Below are positions 9,144 to 18,881 of a stretch of DNA of 64,000 bases, one piece after another (the first letter of the stretch is position 1; every line of letters begins with the position of its first letter). A program made the translations under genes and the position numbers. Under the pieces are notes generated by a model. That model saw only the letters and a program-made list of their open reading frames with translations, had not been told where the DNA came from and ran no database searches. This DNA comes from Streptomyces sp. MP131-18 (GTDB lineage: Bacteria > Actinomycetota > Actinomycetes > Streptomycetales > Streptomycetaceae). Where the stretch lies: positions 508,904-572,903 of the forward strand of contig NZ_LZNS01000001.1 of assembly GCF_001984575.1 (NCBI RefSeq). The letters run 5' to 3'.

Positions 9144-9812
9144 TCAGGCGCCTGCGGGCCGGGGCGGCGAAAGGAGTCCGGCCTGCTGGGCGAGCAGTCC
9201 GGCCCGCGTTCTGTTCGCACAGTCCAGTTTGACCAGGATGCGCGAGACGTGGCCCTTGACCGTCGCCTCGGTGAGGTGCAGCCGGCGGGCGATCTCGGCG
9301 TTGGACAGCCCGTGCCCCAAGCAGGCCAGGACCTCGTGCTCTCTTCCCGTCAGGGTCCCGACCAGCGCGGAGGTGCTGTCGCGGCCCGCTTGGCGGCCGA
9401 CCGCGGTGTCGAGCAGCCGCCGGGTCGCGGCCGGAGAGAGCACGGTATGCCCGTCCGCCGCGACCCGGATCAGTCCGATGAGGTCCTCCGGCGGCGTTGA
9501 CTTCAGCAGGAACCCGGCCGCGCCCGCACGCAGCGCCTCCAGCACGTGGTGGTCGGTGTCGAAGGTGGTGAGGGCGACGACGACCGGTGGTTTGCTGAGC
9601 GCGCTGATGTGGGCGATGGCCGTCAGGCCGTCGACGCCGGGCATCCGCAGATCCATCAGCACGACGTCCGGCCGGTACCTGGTGACGGCTTCGAGCGCTT
9701 CGGCGCCGTCGTACGCCTCGGCAGCGATCTCCATGCCGTCGGCAGTCCCAAGGATCGTCCGCAGATGTGCGCACACCAGGGGGTCGTCGTCGACCAGGAG
9801 AACGCGGATCAC
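9144..9812 (-). CDS. NarL/LuxR-type response regulator
   Basis: A 222-residue protein starting at GTG 9812, overlapping the upstream kinase stop by GTGA, so the two are translationally coupled. The receiver domain has the acidic pair LLVDDDP, the phospho-acceptor Asp in VVLMDLRMPG and the conserved Lys in FLLKSTPPEDL. The C-terminal LuxR helix-turn-helix is clear (LTGREHEVLACLGHGLSNAEIA ... TVKGHVSRILVKL). It is a DNA-binding activator or repressor controlled by the adjacent HisKA_3 kinase. Its targets are unknown; the divergent, separately terminated neighbours give no clear hint. Confidence 0.93.
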   Translation of the reverse strand: MIRVLLVDDDPLVCAHLRTILGTADGMEIAAEAYDGAEALEAVTRYRPDVVLMDLRMPGVDGLTAIAHISALSKPPVVVALTTFDTDHHVLEALRAGAAGFLLKSTPPEDLIGLIRVAADGHTVLSPAATRRLLDTAVGRQAGRDSTSALVGTLTGREHEVLACLGHGLSNAEIARRLHLTEATVKGHVSRILVKLDCANRTRAGLLAQQAGLLSPPRPAGA

Positions 9813-10978
9813 CGGCCCTCACCCGTCGCGCGGACGAACGAGGGCAGCCCGGCGTCGACCCGGAACCCGCCATCGGGGCACGGCCCGGCCCGCAGCGTGC
9901 CGTTGATCAGCTCGATGCGCCGCCGCAGGCCCAGCAGCCCGGCGCCGCCGCCGGCGGACGTCAACGCGGCGTCGCCCGTCCCGGTCGGCGCGGTGTTGTG
10001 AATGCTGACCTCCACTCCGGCGGGGAGATAACGCACCTCCAGCCGGACCCGCGAACCGGGCGCGTGCTTGGTCACGTTGGTCAACGCCTCCTGGACGACG
10101 CGGTACACCGTGCGGCCGACCGCGGGGGACACCAGGGCCGGGTCCCCCACCGTGCGGGTCTCCACGGGAATGCCGACCGACTCCGACGCCTCGACCAGCA
10201 CGGACAGATCGGGCAGGGGCTCGCGGCCGGCGTGCGCCGAGGTCTGCGAGGGGCCGTCCGCGCTGAGCAGCCCGACGAGGTCCCGCAGCTCCGCCAGGGC
10301 CTGGCAGCCGGTGGCGCGCAGCTCCCCCGCCGCCCGCCGGGCCGACTCGTCGGCCGTGGTCAGGTGCAAAGCCCCGGCCTGGAGAACCATCACGCTCACC
10401 CGGTGGCTCACGATGTCGTGCACTTCGGCGGCCAGCCGCTGACGTTCCCTGATCCGGGCCCGCTCGGCGCTCAGCCGGTGCTCGCGTTCCCGGCGTTCTG
10501 CCCGGGCCCGGAGGTACCGGCCGAGCACCGCGGGCCCGCCGACCAGCGTCAGGACCGGGCCGATGACGATGCTGACACGTGCGGCGGGCGGCACGCCCAG
10601 GCAGGCGACGACGCCGACGACGGCCAGCGGCAGCAGGTCCGACCGACGACCGCGGCCGAAGACCTCCACGCTGTACGCGGCGAACGGTGCCGCCGCCGGC
10701 AGCAGGGTGCTGTCCGCCTCCGCCTGGGTCCCCGGCTCGGCGCCCGGCCAGATCCACACGGCTGCGACCAGCATGGCGGCGAGTCCCGCGATGAACCAGG
10801 CGACCGCGACGGGCGCCCGCCGGCGAAACCACAGCGACAGCGCGCCCGTCAGCAGCAGGCCGCCGACGATCGCGTCGTACGGCGCGCGGAATGCCGGGAT
10901 CTGGGTCGCCATGTTCACCGAGGTGAGCAGGCCGGCGAGGGCCACCACCCCGACATCGACGATCTGCGCACGCCCCAT
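9809..10978 (-). CDS. HisKA_3-type sensor histidine kinase
   Basis: A 389-residue membrane protein from ATG 10978. Four or so hydrophobic segments in the first 150 residues form the sensor part, followed by a short coiled coil rich in Arg/Glu. The dimerisation/H-box reads RLAAEVHDIVSHRVSVMVLQ, with the His of the HisKA_3 family, and the ATPase has TVYRVVQEALTNVTKHAPG (N-box) and a G-rich GGGAGLLGLRRRIELI segment. It phosphorylates the NarL-type regulator encoded immediately downstream with a 4-base overlap. The stimulus is unknown; this architecture is common in Streptomyces for envelope or drug sensing. Confidence 0.92.
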   Translation of the reverse strand: MGRAQIVDVGVVALAGLLTSVNMATQIPAFRAPYDAIVGGLLLTGALSLWFRRRAPVAVAWFIAGLAAMLVAAVWIWPGAEPGTQAEADSTLLPAAAPFAAYSVEVFGRGRRSDLLPLAVVGVVACLGVPPAARVSIVIGPVLTLVGGPAVLGRYLRARAERREREHRLSAERARIRERQRLAAEVHDIVSHRVSVMVLQAGALHLTTADESARRAAGELRATGCQALAELRDLVGLLSADGPSQTSAHAGREPLPDLSVLVEASESVGIPVETRTVGDPALVSPAVGRTVYRVVQEALTNVTKHAPGSRVRLEVRYLPAGVEVSIHNTAPTGTGDAALTSAGGGAGLLGLRRRIELINGTLRAGPCPDGGFRVDAGLPSFVRATGEGR

Positions 10979-11136
10979 GAGGGAGACGGTACCCAGCCGC
11001 GTCCGGCCGACGGCCCGGCCGCCGGTGAATCCCCTACCAAAGTCGGGTGTCCCGGTCCGTTCGAGGGGTCCTGGCCGCCGTGAACGGGTCCCTTGCGCGC
11101 TGTCGGCGGCGGCGGGTGACGGGGTGGAATCAACGC

Positions 11137-12051
11137 ATGATCAACAGACGAGCAGTTCTCCTGGGTTCCCTGGCCGCCGCCGGGGCGATGACGACGGGCG
11201 CGGGCCGCGCAGGCGCAACGGGCGCCCGGCGGCCGGTGCGAACGGGGCATCTGCGGGTGCCGGGAGCGCGCCTGTACTACGAGATCCGGGGCTGCGGGCA
11301 CCCCCTGCTGATGATCCACGGCGGCCAGCTCGACGCCGGTTCGTTCGCCGCGATCGCGCCGGTGCTCGCCGATCAGTACACGGTCATCACCTATGACCGC
11401 CGGGGGAATTCGCGGAGCCGGCTCCATGGTCCGGCGACCGACCTGCGGGTGGATCAGCAGGCGGACGACGCCCTGCGACTGCTGGCGGAGCTGACCGACG
11501 GGACACCACATGTGTTCGGCAGCAGCGGCGGAGGCGTCGTCGCGCTGGAACTGGCCGCCCGCCACGGACACCGCCTCGGCCGCGTGGTCTCGCACGAGCC
11601 GCCGTTCATCACCCTGCTCGAGGACGCCGCGGCGCTGCGGGCGAGGTACGACGCGGTCCACCACACGTATCGCACCGTGGGCGCGCTGGAGGCGTACGAG
11701 CAGTTCGCGGCGCTCGATCCCGGGGAGAAGGACCCGGCGACCGACCTGCCCTACCCGGGCGGTGACGCCGATCCGGACTTCGGCGACCGCATCGAGGGCA
11801 ATCTGGAGTTCATGCTGGCGCACGAGATGCTCCCGTTCATCGGGTACCGGCCGCACCTCGACGGCCTGCGCGCGAAACTGCCGGAACTGGTGCTGGGAGT
11901 CGGCCACTACCGGGCCGAGATCGCGACCCGCATCGTCGTGGACGCGGCGGATCGGCTCGGCACCGAGGCCTTGGAGTTCCCCGGCGACCACGTCGGCTAC
12001 ATGTGGCGCCCGGACGAGTTCGCCGAGGGGCTGCACGCGACGCTGGCCTGA
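11137..12051 (+). CDS. Exported alpha/beta hydrolase (Tat signal)
   Basis: A 304-residue protein. The ATG at 11137 starts a twin-arginine signal (INRRAVLLGSLAAAGAM). The alpha/beta-hydrolase fold is recognisable: oxyanion region LLMIHGGQLD, strand VITYDRRGNSRS, the nucleophile elbow FGSSGGGVVALELA (G-S-S-G-G) and a late FPGDHVGYMWRPDEFA with the catalytic His. It probably hydrolyses an ester or amide outside the membrane; the substrate is unknown. It is divergent from the kinase at 10978 and convergent with the next kinase. Longer upstream starts would place the RR motif too far inside, so they are not used. Confidence 0.85.
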   Translation: MINRRAVLLGSLAAAGAMTTGAGRAGATGARRPVRTGHLRVPGARLYYEIRGCGHPLLMIHGGQLDAGSFAAIAPVLADQYTVITYDRRGNSRSRLHGPATDLRVDQQADDALRLLAELTDGTPHVFGSSGGGVVALELAARHGHRLGRVVSHEPPFITLLEDAAALRARYDAVHHTYRTVGALEAYEQFAALDPGEKDPATDLPYPGGDADPDFGDRIEGNLEFMLAHEMLPFIGYRPHLDGLRAKLPELVLGVGHYRAEIATRIVVDAADRLGTEALEFPGDHVGYMWRPDEFAEGLHATLA

Positions 12052-12072
12052 GCGGTGGCCCGGGCGGCGCCG

Positions 12073-13245
12073 TCAACCGGCCCCGCCGTCCCCGCTCGGG
12101 AGGCGGACGGTGATGTCGAGGCCGCCCGCGGGGCGGGCCTTGGCCGTGACCGCGCCGCCGTGGGCGGTCGCGACGGCGCGGACGATGGCGAGGCCGAGAC
12201 CGGCCCCCCGCTCGGCGCGGGCGCGGTCGTCGTCGCCGCGGACGAACGGTGCGAACAGCCCGTCCGCCGCCTCGGCGGCGACGCGTGGCCCGGTGTTGGC
12301 CACGCGCAGGAACGCTTCGCCGGCGGCCGTACCGGCTTGGACGGTGATCCGGCCTCCCGGATGGTTGTAGCGCAGGGCGTTGTCCACCAGGTTGCGCGCC
12401 ATGCGCTCCAGCAGGACCGGCTCCCCCCGCACGCGCGCGGGGCGGAGGCGGGCCCGCGGGGTGACGCCGCGGGCCCGTGCCTCGGCCGCCGCGTCGCCCA
12501 GGGCGGCGTCGGCCGCGTCCGCGAGGTCGGCGGGGAGCCGTTCGCGGGGCGCTGCCTGGCTGCCCGCCAGGGCGAGCAGCCCGTCCAGAGTCCGCCTGCT
12601 CTGCTCGACGGCGGCCCGCACGTCGTGGGCCATGGTGGTCAGCTCCTCGCGGCCGGGCTCCCCGTCGAGGGTGACGTCGATCGCGGTGCGCATGGTGGCC
12701 AGCGGGGTGCGCAGCTCGTGCGCGGCGTTGGCCGTGAACATGCGCTGGCTCTCCAGCGCCACGTCCCGCTCGTGGATGCCGCGCTGGATGCGGTCGAGCA
12801 TGCCGTTGACCGTGGTCGCCAGGCCGGAAAGCTCATCGGCCGGGGCGTTGACGGGCACGCGCTCCGACACGTTCTCGGCGGAGACGCGGCGGGCGGTGAC
12901 GGTCATGGCCCGGATGGGGCGCAGCACGCGCCCCGCCACCAGCCAGCCGAGCGCGGCGGCCAGCAGCGAGACCACCATGAGCGCGATCCCGGCCTGGGTC
13001 ACGAGCGTGGCCAGTGCTTCCCCGCGCGCCCGTTCGGCGAGGCCGGGCAGCCCGGGCGGCTCGGGCGGCTCCTGCGCGGCGCCCGGGGCGGTGCGCCGTT
13101 CGACGAGGGTGCGGGTGCCCAGGCTGCGCCGCATCAGAAGGTAGATGAGCACGGTCAGCACCGCGCCCGCCACCGAGACCATCGCGGTGTGGAGCAGCGC
13201 CAGCCTGCCGCGGGCCGTGAGGCGGGCGGTCAGCCGGGGCCGCAC
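12073..13245 (-). CDS. Sensor histidine kinase, OmpR/EnvZ class (HAMP-HisKA-HATPase)
   Basis: A 390-residue protein. GTG 13245 is chosen because it overlaps the end of the response-regulator gene by 16 bases and starts just before the first membrane segment (LLHTAMVSVAGAVLTVLIYL). A second membrane segment (about residues 100-120) leads into a HAMP domain (GRVLRPIRAMTVTARRVS). The H-box is FTANAAHELRTPLATMRTAI, the N-box RNLVDNALRYNHPGG, and the G-box GAGLGLAIVRAVATAHGG. It pairs with the OmpR-type regulator upstream in the same operon. The short periplasmic loop is Pro/Glu/Arg rich and of unknown ligand. Confidence 0.93.
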   Translation of the reverse strand: MRPRLTARLTARGRLALLHTAMVSVAGAVLTVLIYLLMRRSLGTRTLVERRTAPGAAQEPPEPPGLPGLAERARGEALATLVTQAGIALMVVSLLAAALGWLVAGRVLRPIRAMTVTARRVSAENVSERVPVNAPADELSGLATTVNGMLDRIQRGIHERDVALESQRMFTANAAHELRTPLATMRTAIDVTLDGEPGREELTTMAHDVRAAVEQSRRTLDGLLALAGSQAAPRERLPADLADAADAALGDAAAEARARGVTPRARLRPARVRGEPVLLERMARNLVDNALRYNHPGGRITVQAGTAAGEAFLRVANTGPRVAAEAADGLFAPFVRGDDDRARAERGAGLGLAIVRAVATAHGGAVTAKARPAGGLDITVRLPSGDGGAG

Positions 13246-13898
13246 GGCACGATCCGGTAACCGGCGCCGGTCACCGTGGAGATGAGCGGCGGATCGCCGA
13301 GCTTGCGGCGCAGGGTGCCCACGGTGAGGCGGACCGCGTTGGTGAACGGGTCGGCGTGCTCGTCCCAGACCTTCTCCAGCAGGGTCTCGGCGCTCAGCAC
13401 GTCCCCGTCGGCGGCCAGGAGTTGCTCCAGCACGCCGAACTCCTTGGGGGTCAGGTGCAGCAGGCGGCCGTCGCGCTCGGCGGTGCGGCGTGCGGAGTCC
13501 AGGACGACACCGGCGGCGCGCAGCACGGGCGGCCGGGCGCGGGTGGTGCGCCGCGCGAGCGCGCGTACGCGGGCGACGAGTTCGGAGAAGGCGAACGGCT
13601 TGCCCAGGTAGTCGTCCGCCCCCAGGGCCAGGCCGTTGACGCGCTCCTGCACGGCTCCGGAGGCGGTGAGCATGAGGACGCGTGCGGTGCCGCGCGCGGC
13701 GAGCGCGCGGCAGACCGTGTCGCCGTGCACGGCGGGCAGGCCGCGGTCGAGCACGACCACGTCGTACGGGGTCAGCGCGCACTTGTCGAGCGCGGCCCGG
13801 CCGTCGTGCGCGAGGTCGACGGCGAAGCCGTGCTTGCGCAGCCCGGCGGCGATGTATCCGGCCAGGGGCCGCTCGTCCTCGACCACCAGCACCCGCAT
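13230..13898 (-). CDS. OmpR/PhoB-type response regulator
   Basis: A 222-residue protein from ATG 13898. The receiver domain shows VLVVEDERPL, the phospho-acceptor in DVVVLDRGLP and Lys in DYLGKPFAFSEL. The C-terminal winged helix is typical (LTPKEFGVLEQLLAADGDVLS ... VRLTVGTLRRKLGDP ... TVTGAGYRI). It overlaps the kinase gene and is divergent from an exported beta-lactamase-fold hydrolase only 88 bases away, which makes that gene a plausible target. Upstream starts exist in frame but lie outside the conserved domain and across the divergent promoter. Confidence 0.94.
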   Translation of the reverse strand: MRVLVVEDERPLAGYIAAGLRKHGFAVDLAHDGRAALDKCALTPYDVVVLDRGLPAVHGDTVCRALAARGTARVLMLTASGAVQERVNGLALGADDYLGKPFAFSELVARVRALARRTTRARPPVLRAAGVVLDSARRTAERDGRLLHLTPKEFGVLEQLLAADGDVLSAETLLEKVWDEHADPFTNAVRLTVGTLRRKLGDPPLISTVTGAGYRIVPCGPG

Positions 13899-13986
13899 GG
13901 CAGGCAGCGTCGCAGGCGGCGCGTATGGCCCGCGTATGGAACTGCGATCGGCCGGCGAACGGCCGGGGGCCGTAGAAATGGGCCGC

Positions 13987-15222
13987 ATGACGACGACTCG
14001 ACGGTCGATTCTCGGCCTGATGGGGGCGGCTCCCGTGGCCGCCGGAAGTGTTGCGGCGCTCGCCCCGCGGGCGCACGCCGCGTCGGGGACGGGCTCGGGG
14101 CACGGGGGCGTGCCGGCCGATCTGCGTCCTGATGGCGCGCTGGACCGGTTCATCGCCGAACTGGCGGAGCGGGACGAGTTTTCCGGGAGCGTGCTGGTGG
14201 CCCGCCGGGGGCGGGAGGTGCTGGCCCGTTCCCACGGGTCGGCGAACAGGGAACGGTCGGTCCCGAACGGGCCGGACACCGCGTTCATCCTCGGTTCGAT
14301 CAACAAGATCTTCACGGCGGTCGCCATCGCCCAGCTCGTCGAGCAGCGGGCCCTGCGCTACGACGACACGCTGGGTTCGCTGCTCGGCGGGTTCCCCGCG
14401 GGGACTGCGGAGCGGGTGACGGTCCACCACATGCTGACCCACACCTCGGGAATGGGCGACTTCCACGGCAGCGCGGCCTACCGGGAACGTTCGCCCGCGT
14501 GGGACAGCGCCGAGGAGGTCATGAACGGCATCACGGACGTGGTGCGCGAACTGCCGCTGCTGTTCGATCCCGGCGCCGGTCAGACGTACAGCAACTCCGC
14601 CTTCCACGTCCTGGGTGCCATCGTGCAGGAGGTCGCGGGGGTGCCGTACCACGACTACGTGCGGGAACGGGTCTTCGAGGCCGCGGAGATGGCCGGCGCG
14701 GCGTTCCTCACCCGCACCGAGTGGCGCGCGGACCCGGAGGTCGCGCGGCCCTACGCGCCGGGGCCGGACGGCGGGGAACTGGTCGAGGTGATCGACGCGC
14801 ACGGCTTCATCGGCACCCCGGCGGGCGGGGCGTTCGCCACCTGCCTCGATCTGGTGCGCTTCGCACGGGCGCTGACGGCGGGCGAACTGGTCGGCTCCGC
14901 GCAGGCGGAGCTGCTGCTGTCCCCGAAGATGCCGTTGCCGGGCGGCGGGTCGGGCGGGCCCGGGGAGGGCGGTGGGCCGGGCGGCGGCGATCCGGTGGTC
15001 CCTGAGCCCGGCCGCGCCATGACGTTCGAGGGCTACGGCACGCCCTTGACCCTGTCGGGCGACACGTGGGTGGTCATACGCAGCGGCGGCTCGGCGGGCG
15101 TGTCGACGAGCCTCCAGGTCTTCCCGCCGGCCGCCGAGTGGGCCGTGGTGGTCCTGAGCAACTACGGCGAACGGGCCGGCGCGCCGATCGCCGACCTGGC
15201 GCGGCAGATCCTCACCTCCTGA
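13987..15222 (+). CDS. Exported serine hydrolase of the class C beta-lactamase / penicillin-binding fold
   Basis: A 411-residue protein from ATG 13987 with a Tat-like N-terminus (TTTRRSILGLMGAA) ending in AHAAS. The serine beta-lactamase motifs are visible: SxxK in LGSINKIF (about residue 106), YxN as YSNS (about residue 203), and a late GG motif (RSGGSAG) in place of the usual KTG/HxG. MLTHTSGMGDF is the strongly conserved family signature. Likely roles are D-aminopeptidase/esterase or peptidoglycan-related hydrolysis rather than true beta-lactamase. A Gly/Pro-rich insertion (about residues 318-342) is probably a flexible loop. It lies divergent from an OmpR-type two-component system that may control it, and a perfect hairpin follows. 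Confidence 0.88.
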   Translation: MTTTRRSILGLMGAAPVAAGSVAALAPRAHAASGTGSGHGGVPADLRPDGALDRFIAELAERDEFSGSVLVARRGREVLARSHGSANRERSVPNGPDTAFILGSINKIFTAVAIAQLVEQRALRYDDTLGSLLGGFPAGTAERVTVHHMLTHTSGMGDFHGSAAYRERSPAWDSAEEVMNGITDVVRELPLLFDPGAGQTYSNSAFHVLGAIVQEVAGVPYHDYVRERVFEAAEMAGAAFLTRTEWRADPEVARPYAPGPDGGELVEVIDAHGFIGTPAGGAFATCLDLVRFARALTAGELVGSAQAELLLSPKMPLPGGGSGGPGEGGGPGGGDPVVPEPGRAMTFEGYGTPLTLSGDTWVVIRSGGSAGVSTSLQVFPPAAEWAVVVLSNYGERAGAPIADLARQILTS

Positions 15223-15242
15223 GGAGACTCCCGCGCGTACCT

Positions 15243-15281
15243 GATGCCCATGTCCCCCGCCGGGTGGGGGACATGGGCATC
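15243..15281 (+). terminator. Hairpin terminator after the serine hydrolase
   Basis: A perfect 16-bp stem (15243-15258 with 15266-15281), loop GCCGGGT, 20 bases after the stop at 15222. The remaining 15282-15605 contains no convincing gene; it presumably holds the promoter of the SDR that starts at 15606. Confidence 0.8.
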
Positions 15282-15605
15282 GGCGATTCGGTGGCGCGGG
15301 GCGGGGGCCGCGGGGGTTCCTCTTCCGAGTGCCTCGTCTTCCGGCGACGTAACTCCGGGGCCCCCGGCGCGTTCTCACTGCGACCGGCCGGTGCGGAGCC
15401 GGGGCGAGGGCGAGGGTCTTCGGGTGGCGTCGGCCGTCGTGCGCAGCCTTCGTGCACGGTCGGCGCGGGTCCCGGCCGGGGACATCGGACCATAGGCTCG
15501 GACCACAGGCGCAGTGACGGGCTGGGGCGGTCGTTCGCGTCCCACGCCCCGCGTGGCGGCGGTCCCCGACTGTCCACCGCTCGTCCAGGAACCAGGAGCA
15601 GCCTC

Positions 15606-16328
15606 ATGAGACTCGACCATCACCGTGTCGTCATCACCGCCGCCGGACGCGACTTCGGACGGACCCTGGCGCTCCGGCTCGCCGAGCTCGGCGCCGAGGT
15701 CTTCCTCTCCGCCCGCACCCTCGCCGCCGCGGAGCGCGTGCGCGACGAGATTGGCGACCGGGGACGGGTCCACGCGTTCGCCTGCGATCTGACGGACGCC
15801 GCCTCGATCCGTGACTTCGCCTCGCGCGTCGCCTCGCACACCGATCGGGTCGACGTGCTGATCAACAACGGGGCCCGCTATCTGGAGGGACCGGCCCTCC
15901 TGTCGGCCTCCGACGCCGACGTGGTCGACACCGTGGCCTCCGGCGCAACGGGCACCATCCTCGTCACCAAGAGCTTCCTGCCGCTGCTCCTCAACTCGGA
16001 GAAGCCGGACGTGATCACGATGGTCTCGGCCTGCGGCACCGCCGGCCATCAGCGCTCGGACGCGCACGACGCCTTCTACGCGGCCAAGAGCGCCCAGGCT
16101 GGATTCACCGAGATCCTCTCCAGGCGGCTGCGCCCCCAGGGGGTGCGGGTGATCTCCCTCTACCCACCCGACTTCGACAACGCCGACCCGCTCGCCGAGG
16201 CGTGGGAGACCGCGCCGCGGGGAGCCAAGGACGCTCTCACCGCGCAGTCGCTCGTCGAGTGCATCCTCTTCGCCGTGACCCAGCCCCGCGACTGCTTCAT
16301 CAAGTCCTTCCACTTCGAGCAGGTCTGA
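15606..16328 (+). CDS. Short-chain dehydrogenase/reductase
   Basis: A 240-residue protein from ATG 15606, preceded by AGGAG. The Rossmann fold start is VVITAAGRDFGRTLALRLAE, in which the usual TGxxxGIG glycine pattern is altered (TAAGRDFG), then DVLINNGAR (NNAG-like motif), SACGT with the catalytic Ser and AFYAAKSAQ giving the YxxxK pair. So the catalytic triad is intact while the cofactor loop is atypical. It is an NAD(P)H-dependent oxidoreductase of unknown substrate, apparently a single-gene unit convergent with the tricarboxylate transporter operon. Confidence 0.85.
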   Translation: MRLDHHRVVITAAGRDFGRTLALRLAELGAEVFLSARTLAAAERVRDEIGDRGRVHAFACDLTDAASIRDFASRVASHTDRVDVLINNGARYLEGPALLSASDADVVDTVASGATGTILVTKSFLPLLLNSEKPDVITMVSACGTAGHQRSDAHDAFYAAKSAQAGFTEILSRRLRPQGVRVISLYPPDFDNADPLAEAWETAPRGAKDALTAQSLVECILFAVTQPRDCFIKSFHFEQV

Positions 16329-16393
16329 CACACCTACCGGGCCCGGCGGCGCGGCACTCCCGAGCGGCCCGACGCCTGACCGCGCGGTGCGGG

Positions 16394-17365
16394 TCAGCCG
16401 TCGAGGAGGGTGCCGACGCGGGCGTGTTCCTCGGCGAGGAAGCGGGCGAACGGCTCTCCTGTGAGGTAGGCGTCCTGCCAGCCGTTCTCCCGCAGGGCCT
16501 CGCGCCAGGCGTCGCTGGCGTGCAGGTCGTCCAGCAGGGCCAGCAGGTCGTCGCGCTGCCCGGGGGTCAGTCCTGGCGGGGCGAGCAGTCCGCGCCAGTT
16601 GACGACCTCAAGGTCGTAGCCCTGCTCGAGCAGGGTGGGCGCGGACAGCCCCGGCACCCGCTCCGCGCTGGTGACCGCGAGGACGCGCACTTCGCCCGCG
16701 GCGATGGCGTGGCGGTACTCGCTGATGCCGGTCATGATGAAGTCGACCCGGTGGCCGAGCAGCGCGCCGAGCAACGCGCCGCCGCCGTCGTAGCGTTCGA
16801 CCGCGGCCGTTTCCTGGTCGATGCCCGCGGCCCGCGCGGTCTGGGTCAGCGCGAGGTGGTCCGGGCCGCCGAGGTGCGAGCCGATCCCGGCGGTCAGCTC
16901 GCCGCGGCCCCAGGAGCCGAGCAGCCCGCCGACCGTCGTGAACGGCGAGCCGGCCGGCACGATCAGCGCCTCCGGCTCGCCCACGAGCCGGGCCAGCGGG
17001 ATGGCGTCGCTGATCCGCGCGGCGTCCGGCGTGGCACGGGTGCTGCCGACGAGCCCGAGGCCCATCAGGAGCAGCAGCCGGTCGTTGCCGCGTTCGTGCA
17101 CCAGCCGGGTGAGTGCCACGGTGCCGGAGCCGCCGGTGAGGTTGAACGCCTGTACGTCGTCGGCGAGTCCGGCTTCGCGCAGCGCGATGACGAGCGTCCG
17201 TGCGGTGAGGTCGTAGCCGCTGCCCGCGGTGTTGGGCACGATCACCCGAAGCCGCCCCGCCGTGTCGGGCCCCACCGCGCAGGCGGCGACGGCGGCGAAC
17301 GCGAGCAGTACGCACACCGCGGCCCGCCCCGCCCCGGCCGCCGCCACGTTCCGCCGCCTGCGCAC
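16394..17365 (-). CDS. tctC: Tripartite tricarboxylate transporter binding protein TctC (second copy of the operon)
   Basis: A 323-residue lipoprotein. GTG 17365, 4 bases after the tctA stop, is chosen because it opens directly into a lipoprotein signal (LLAFAAVAACAVG, Cys as the lipidated residue). The Bug/TctC fold is evident from PNTAGSGYDLTART near the N-terminus, FNLTGGSGTVALT, and the C-terminal NWRGLLAPPGLTPGQRDDL. It captures a carboxylate outside the membrane and delivers it to TctA/TctB. This operon has another tctC at its front (19477-20481) with clearly different sequence, so the system may accept two substrates. Confidence 0.88.
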   Translation of the reverse strand: MRRRRNVAAAGAGRAAVCVLLAFAAVAACAVGPDTAGRLRVIVPNTAGSGYDLTARTLVIALREAGLADDVQAFNLTGGSGTVALTRLVHERGNDRLLLLMGLGLVGSTRATPDAARISDAIPLARLVGEPEALIVPAGSPFTTVGGLLGSWGRGELTAGIGSHLGGPDHLALTQTARAAGIDQETAAVERYDGGGALLGALLGHRVDFIMTGISEYRHAIAAGEVRVLAVTSAERVPGLSAPTLLEQGYDLEVVNWRGLLAPPGLTPGQRDDLLALLDDLHASDAWREALRENGWQDAYLTGEPFARFLAEEHARVGTLLDG

Positions 17366-17369
17366 CCGT

Positions 17370-18881
17370 TCAGCCCGCGGCGGCCGTGGCGCGCCGGCGC
17401 CTGAGCCGGGCGGCCACCGCCACGACGGCTCCCGCCACCAGCAGCCCGTAGAGGCCCAGCGCGATTCCACTGTCGAACAGCACTCCCACGTCGCCCTCGC
17501 CCACGGCGAGCGCCCGCCGCAGTTCGGTCTCCGCCAGCGGCCCGAGGATGACGGCGATCAGCACCGGCGCCAGGGGGAGCCCGTAGCGGCGCATCATAAG
17601 GCCGAGCAGGCCGATCAGCAGCAGGAGGACGAGGTCGAACGAGGAGGCGCTGGTCGCGTACACGCCCAGGCCGCAGCAGACGGTGATGCCCGCGTACAGG
17701 TAGTGCCTGGGGATCAGCAGCAGTTTCGCCCACAGCGGCGCGAACGGCAGATTGATGAGGAGCAGCACGCCGATGCCGAGGAACAGCGAGGCTAGCAGCG
17801 CCCACACCAGATCGCCGTTCCGCTCGAACAGCAGCGGCCCCGGCTGCATGCCGTACTGCTGGAACGCGGCGAGCATGATGGCGGCCGTCGCGGACGTCGG
17901 CAGTCCGAGCGCGAGCAGCGCGCCCATCGCGCTGCCCGCGGTGGCGTTGCCCGCCGCCTCGGGCCCGGCGACGCCCTGGATGGCGCCGCGGCCGAACATC
18001 GGCCGCTTCCGCCGCCGGTCGAGCCGCTTCTCCGTGGCGTAGGCGAGGAACGTGGGGACCTCCGAGCCGCCGACGGGGATCACGCCGAACGGCACCCCGA
18101 AGCCCGTTCCGCGCAGCCAGGCGGGGAACGCCAGCCGCACGTCCTGCCGCGACAGCCACGGCCGTCCGGCGAGGGCGGGCCGGCTCGCCTGCGGTTCGCG
18201 GTGGATGCGGGAGGCGACGTGCAGCACCTCGCCGAGCGCCAGCAGCCCCACGGTGATGACCACGATGGCGATGCCGTCGAACAGCGGCGCCTGGTCCAGG
18301 GTGAACCGGGCGGCGCCGGATGTCGGGTCGACGCCGACCAGGGCCAAGGCGAGGCCGATGGCGAGGGCGATGCCGCCCTTGACGACGGAGTCCGCCACGA
18401 CGGTCGCGGTGGCCGCGAAGGCGAACGCGGCCAGCGCGAAGTACTCGGCCGGGCCGAAGAGGGAGGCCCAGTCGGCGAGCCTGGGCGCGAAGAACACCAT
18501 GAGGGTGGTGGCGATCAGGCCGCCGGTGAACGCCCCGACGGCCGCGGTGGCCAGCGCCTGCGGCGCGCGCCCCGCCCGCGCCATCCGGTGGCCCTCGATG
18601 GTGGCGGCGATCGCCGAGCTGTTGCCCGGCGTGTTCAGCAGGATGCCGGTGGTGGAGTCGCCGAACAGGCCGCCGTAGTACACCCCGGCGAACATGATGA
18701 ACGCGCCGGTCGGGTCGAGCCCGAACGTCACCGGCAGCAGCAGGGCCACCGCCATGGCCGAGCCGAGGCCCGGCAGCACGCCGACGGCGGTGCCGAGGAG
18801 CGCGCCCGTGACGAGCAGCAGCAGGTTGAGCGGGGTCAGTGCGGCGCCGAAGCCGTCGAGGAGCAGCGGGACGGTGTCCAT
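17370..18881 (-). CDS. tctA: Tripartite tricarboxylate transporter large membrane subunit TctA
   Basis: A 503-residue, very hydrophobic protein from ATG 18881, sharing one base (TGATG) with the tctB stop. About 11-12 membrane segments are apparent. TctA signatures are present: [20 protein letters not shown] near the N-terminus, [19 protein letters not shown], and the second glycine-rich re-entrant copy [14 protein letters not shown] in the C-terminal half. It forms the secondary-active transport channel driven by an ion gradient, working with TctB and a TctC receptor. Start choice is supported by the tight coupling. Confidence 0.95.
   Translation of the reverse strand: MDTVPLLLDGFGAALTPLNLLLLVTGALLGTAVGVLPGLGSAMAVALLLPVTFGLDPTGAFIMFAGVYYGGLFGDSTTGILLNTPGNSSAIAATIEGHRMARAGRAPQALATAAVGAFTGGLIATTLMVFFAPRLADWASLFGPAEYFALAAFAFAATATVVADSVVKGGIALAIGLALALVGVDPTSGAARFTLDQAPLFDGIAIVVITVGLLALGEVLHVASRIHREPQASRPALAGRPWLSRQDVRLAFPAWLRGTGFGVPFGVIPVGGSEVPTFLAYATEKRLDRRRKRPMFGRGAIQGVAGPEAAGNATAGSAMGALLALGLPTSATAAIMLAAFQQYGMQPGPLLFERNGDLVWALLASLFLGIGVLLLINLPFAPLWAKLLLIPRHYLYAGITVCCGLGVYATSASSFDLVLLLLIGLLGLMMRRYGLPLAPVLIAVILGPLAETELRRALAVGEGDVGVLFDSGIALGLYGLLVAGAVVAVAARLRRRRATAAAG

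Noticed and set aside
13246..15378. Upstream extension of the sensor kinase frame through the response regulator to give a 1100-residue protein
   Set aside because: The extension has no domains and runs antisense or out of frame through two well-supported genes. The kinase is complete from GTG 13245.
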